From: an uncultured Helicobacteraceae bacterium | GTDB taxonomy: Bacteria > Campylobacterota > Campylobacteria > Campylobacterales > Helicobacteraceae | NCBI GenBank assembly: GCA_934668765.1 | Contig: CAKUOH010000027.1 | Span: forward strand, 1 to 23,836 | DNA: 23,836 bases | Direction: 5' to 3' | Shown here: in pieces, positions 22,226 through 23,836 of the stretch | Position numbering within the stretch: position 1 is the stretch's first letter | Layout of the letters: every line of letters starts with the position of its first letter | The notes under the pieces: model-generated | Seen by the model: the letters and a program-made list of their open reading frames with translations, nothing else | The model's database searches: none | What the model was told of the DNA's origin: nothing | Made by a program: the position numbers and the translations under genes

Positions 22226-23635
22226 CTATGCGCCTAGCCACAGCCCTGCACACGCGCAAAGTAGCGTGGGTGGCGTGAAAATCAGCGCGTATTTGCAATA
22301 GCCCCAAAAGCCAAAATCTATGCCCCTTTGGCTTAAAAGCGAGTTTTTGGCGATGAGTGATAGCCATAGCAAAGTGCAGAGTGAGCCTATGGGTGTGAGC
22401 TTTGAGCCTATGTTGCAACCTAGTAAATGTGCATAGATTAGATTTTTTGGATTTTGTGAGATAAACTCATTTATCGTTAAATTACCAAAAAGCACCATAG
22501 GCAAATTATTGAAAATGCTTGCACCAATCGCACTTATCGCGCTAACGCCAAAAATGGAGCTGAATTTATCGTGGGATAGGTTATTTAAAAGCATCTTAAA
22601 TGCGAGCCCAAACTCTCCCTTTGAGAGTGCAAACACCACCACAAAGAGCCCAAAGACAAAGACGATAATACCAAAAGGCGCGTTTTTAAGTGTGGATTTT
22701 GCCTTGTTATGCGACTTGCGCCACAGAGTAAAAAGCAAAATCCCCGCATAGATTCCACAATTCACACTCAAAGGCAGGGAAAAATGCGTAGAGAGGAAAA
22801 AACTCGCCACAAACACGCCAATACACGCGCAATGCAGGGCAAAAAGTTTGTTTGAGAGTTTGGGTTTGAGCGGGGCGCGAAAGAGCAGTGGCGCAGATAG
22901 CGAAGTGCGAAACACGACTAAAAAGAGTGCGATTGCACCAAGAGTGGCAAGTGCGTTTGGGGCAAACATAGTCCGCGCAAAGTCTCCAAAGCCTATATGG
23001 TAGAAATTTGCGGTTATTATGTTTGTAAGGTTTGAGATGATGAGCGGATTTGAGCTAATGTCGCACATAAAGGCGGTGGCGAACAAAAAGGCGATGATTT
23101 GGGGAGTTGTCGCGTTTCGAGCGCGCAAAAATAGCCCTAACACAAGCGGGGTAAAAATCAAAATCGCCCCATCATTTGCCAAAACCGCGCTTATAAGGGC
23201 GCAACAAAGAGTGAGTAAAAGAAAGGCTTTGCGCGTGTTTATGGCAATATTTGTATGTGAATCTAGCCGTGAATCAAAAGTGGATTCGTGGCTTTGCGGG
23301 GTTAAATCTATGCTAGTTTCAAGGTTTTTTATATGTGAGATTCTAGAATCTACGCTAGATTTTGCCTTTTTCACAGCGCAGATTTTTAGCACCCAAAAAA
23401 TCATCCATTCAAAAAAGCCAAGCCCCTGCAAACAGTAGCTAATCACAATAAGCGCGATGAGAGTGAGCGCAGAATCCCAAATAAGCAAAAATATAAAGCC
23501 TAAATCGCGCAACTCCACAAGTCCTAGCGCGATGACAGCCACCGCACCCACGCTTGAATATACCCAAATCCTAAGTCCAAAAGGACGCCGCAAAATCCCA
23601 AAAAGCGTAATGGCAAAAATAACTAGGGGTAGCAT
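22226..23635 (-). CDS. ArsB/NhaD-type (ion transporter superfamily) membrane transporter
   Basis: A 469-residue inner-membrane protein with about 11-12 hydrophobic segments. The pattern follows ArsB: IWDSALTLIALIVISYCLQGLGFFEW near the start, ALISAVLANDGAILIFTPLV, DISSNPLIISNLTNIITANFYHIGF, IFNNLPMVLFGNL, and IYAHLLGCNIGSKLTPIGSLCTLLWLSLI. ArsB exports arsenite by proton antiport; related members move other anions or sodium, so the substrate is not fixed. No arsR or arsC is in the window. The loop at about residues 95-135 (rich in Ser, Asp, His, e.g. LTPQSHESTFDSRLDSH) is much longer than in relatives. The start has only a weak ribosome-binding site 33 bp behind the methyltransferase stop, suggesting coupling. 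Confidence 0.85.
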   Translation of the reverse strand: MLPLVIFAITLFGILRRPFGLRIWVYSSVGAVAVIALGLVELRDLGFIFLLIWDSALTLIALIVISYCLQGLGFFEWMIFWVLKICAVKKAKSSVDSRISHIKNLETSIDLTPQSHESTFDSRLDSHTNIAINTRKAFLLLTLCCALISAVLANDGAILIFTPLVLGLFLRARNATTPQIIAFLFATAFMCDISSNPLIISNLTNIITANFYHIGFGDFARTMFAPNALATLGAIALFLVVFRTSLSAPLLFRAPLKPKLSNKLFALHCACIGVFVASFFLSTHFSLPLSVNCGIYAGILLFTLWRKSHNKAKSTLKNAPFGIIVFVFGLFVVVFALSKGEFGLAFKMLLNNLSHDKFSSIFGVSAISAIGASIFNNLPMVLFGNLTINEFISQNPKNLIYAHLLGCNIGSKLTPIGSLCTLLWLSLIAKNSLLSQRGIDFGFWGYCKYALIFTPPTLLCACAGLWLGA

Positions 23636-23668
23636 TGTAGATTCTTTGTGATTAAAGTTTTGCTAGAT

Positions 23669-23836
23669 TCACACCGCGAATGTTTTGTGCGTGGGTTTTG
23701 CGTGTGGTATAGCCCTGCGTAGCATAGCGCATTTGCATACACTTTTAGCTATCCACTCTTTGTTGATTTGCACTGCTTCCGCACTAGAATCTATGCCGAT
23801 AAATTTACGCTTTAAGCAATATGCTTCTTGCAAAAA
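23669..23836 (-). CDS. DNA methyltransferase, C-terminal end (partial)
   Basis: Only the last 55 residues are in the window; the gene continues beyond the right edge. The segment EAYCLKRKFIGIDSSAEAV followed by QINKEWIAKS is the typical end of N6-adenine or N4-cytosine methyltransferases, in which the strand KFIGID and an acidic residue bind S-adenosylmethionine. The tail after WIAKS is basic and of low conservation. It ends 33 bp before the transporter gene on the same strand. The recognition sequence cannot be told. Confidence 0.65.
   Translation of the reverse strand, partial: FLQEAYCLKRKFIGIDSSAEAVQINKEWIAKSVCKCAMLRRAIPHAKPTHKTFAV

Noticed and set aside
23687..23735. Possible third, shortened copy of repeat C (TATGCAAATGC ... 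GGCTATACC)
   Set aside because: Similarity is short, lacks the apical module and lies in the methyltransferase tail; likely chance.

Overview
The window reads as a chromosomal segment of an enterohepatic-type Helicobacter (Campylobacterota). It is AT-rich, with short intergenic gaps. It carries a futalosine-pathway MqnC, a FlgS-type flagellar kinase, a Helicobacter-type AhpC and the carboxynorspermidine route to spermidine. The word GAWTC is strikingly frequent. I assign the genus by gene content and style; the species cannot be told.

Layout. 1-660 is a nest of dispersed palindromic repeats. 661-2666 (minus) holds a gene of unknown function, an FlgJ-type rod-binding protein and the FlgS kinase. 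argB (minus) and a D-2-hydroxyacid dehydrogenase (plus) diverge at about 3.78 kb. 5.2-12.4 kb is one long minus-strand run: bamA, a YafQ-type toxin-antitoxin pair, mqnC, an M16-like protein without its zinc motif, and recG. tyrA and a small outer-membrane beta-barrel follow on plus. 14.46-18.72 kb (minus) is a surface-modification cassette: TobZ/NodU-type carbamoyltransferase, membrane-anchored SGNH protein, SxtJ-like membrane protein and a 49-residue DUF5989-like protein. The first gene contains a 12-bp G tract, so the cassette is probably phase-variable. Then come ahpC with a Fur/PerR-like box, carboxynorspermidine synthase with a small Mrr-like nuclease, an HxlR regulator, an ArsB-type transporter and the 3' end of a DNA methyltransferase.

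The most unusual aspect is the repeat ecology. Four repeat types are visible: (R) a C-rich palindrome used singly or in inverted pairs; (T) CATTGCGAG-type inverted repeats; (E) a structured element of about 100 nt seen three times with compensatory stem changes; (C) a structured element of about 160 nt seen twice, also with compensatory changes. E and C share an apical hairpin: 4 bp, a 5-nt loop, and flanks CRAT and TATYT in most copies. R, T and E elements also lie in-frame inside recG, the carboxynorspermidine synthase gene and the carbamoyltransferase gene. There they add peptide segments to enzymes, much as palindromic elements do in Rickettsia. The G tract that should switch the carbamoyltransferase sits in such an inserted segment.

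No tRNA, rRNA, CRISPR array, transposase or phage gene was found.
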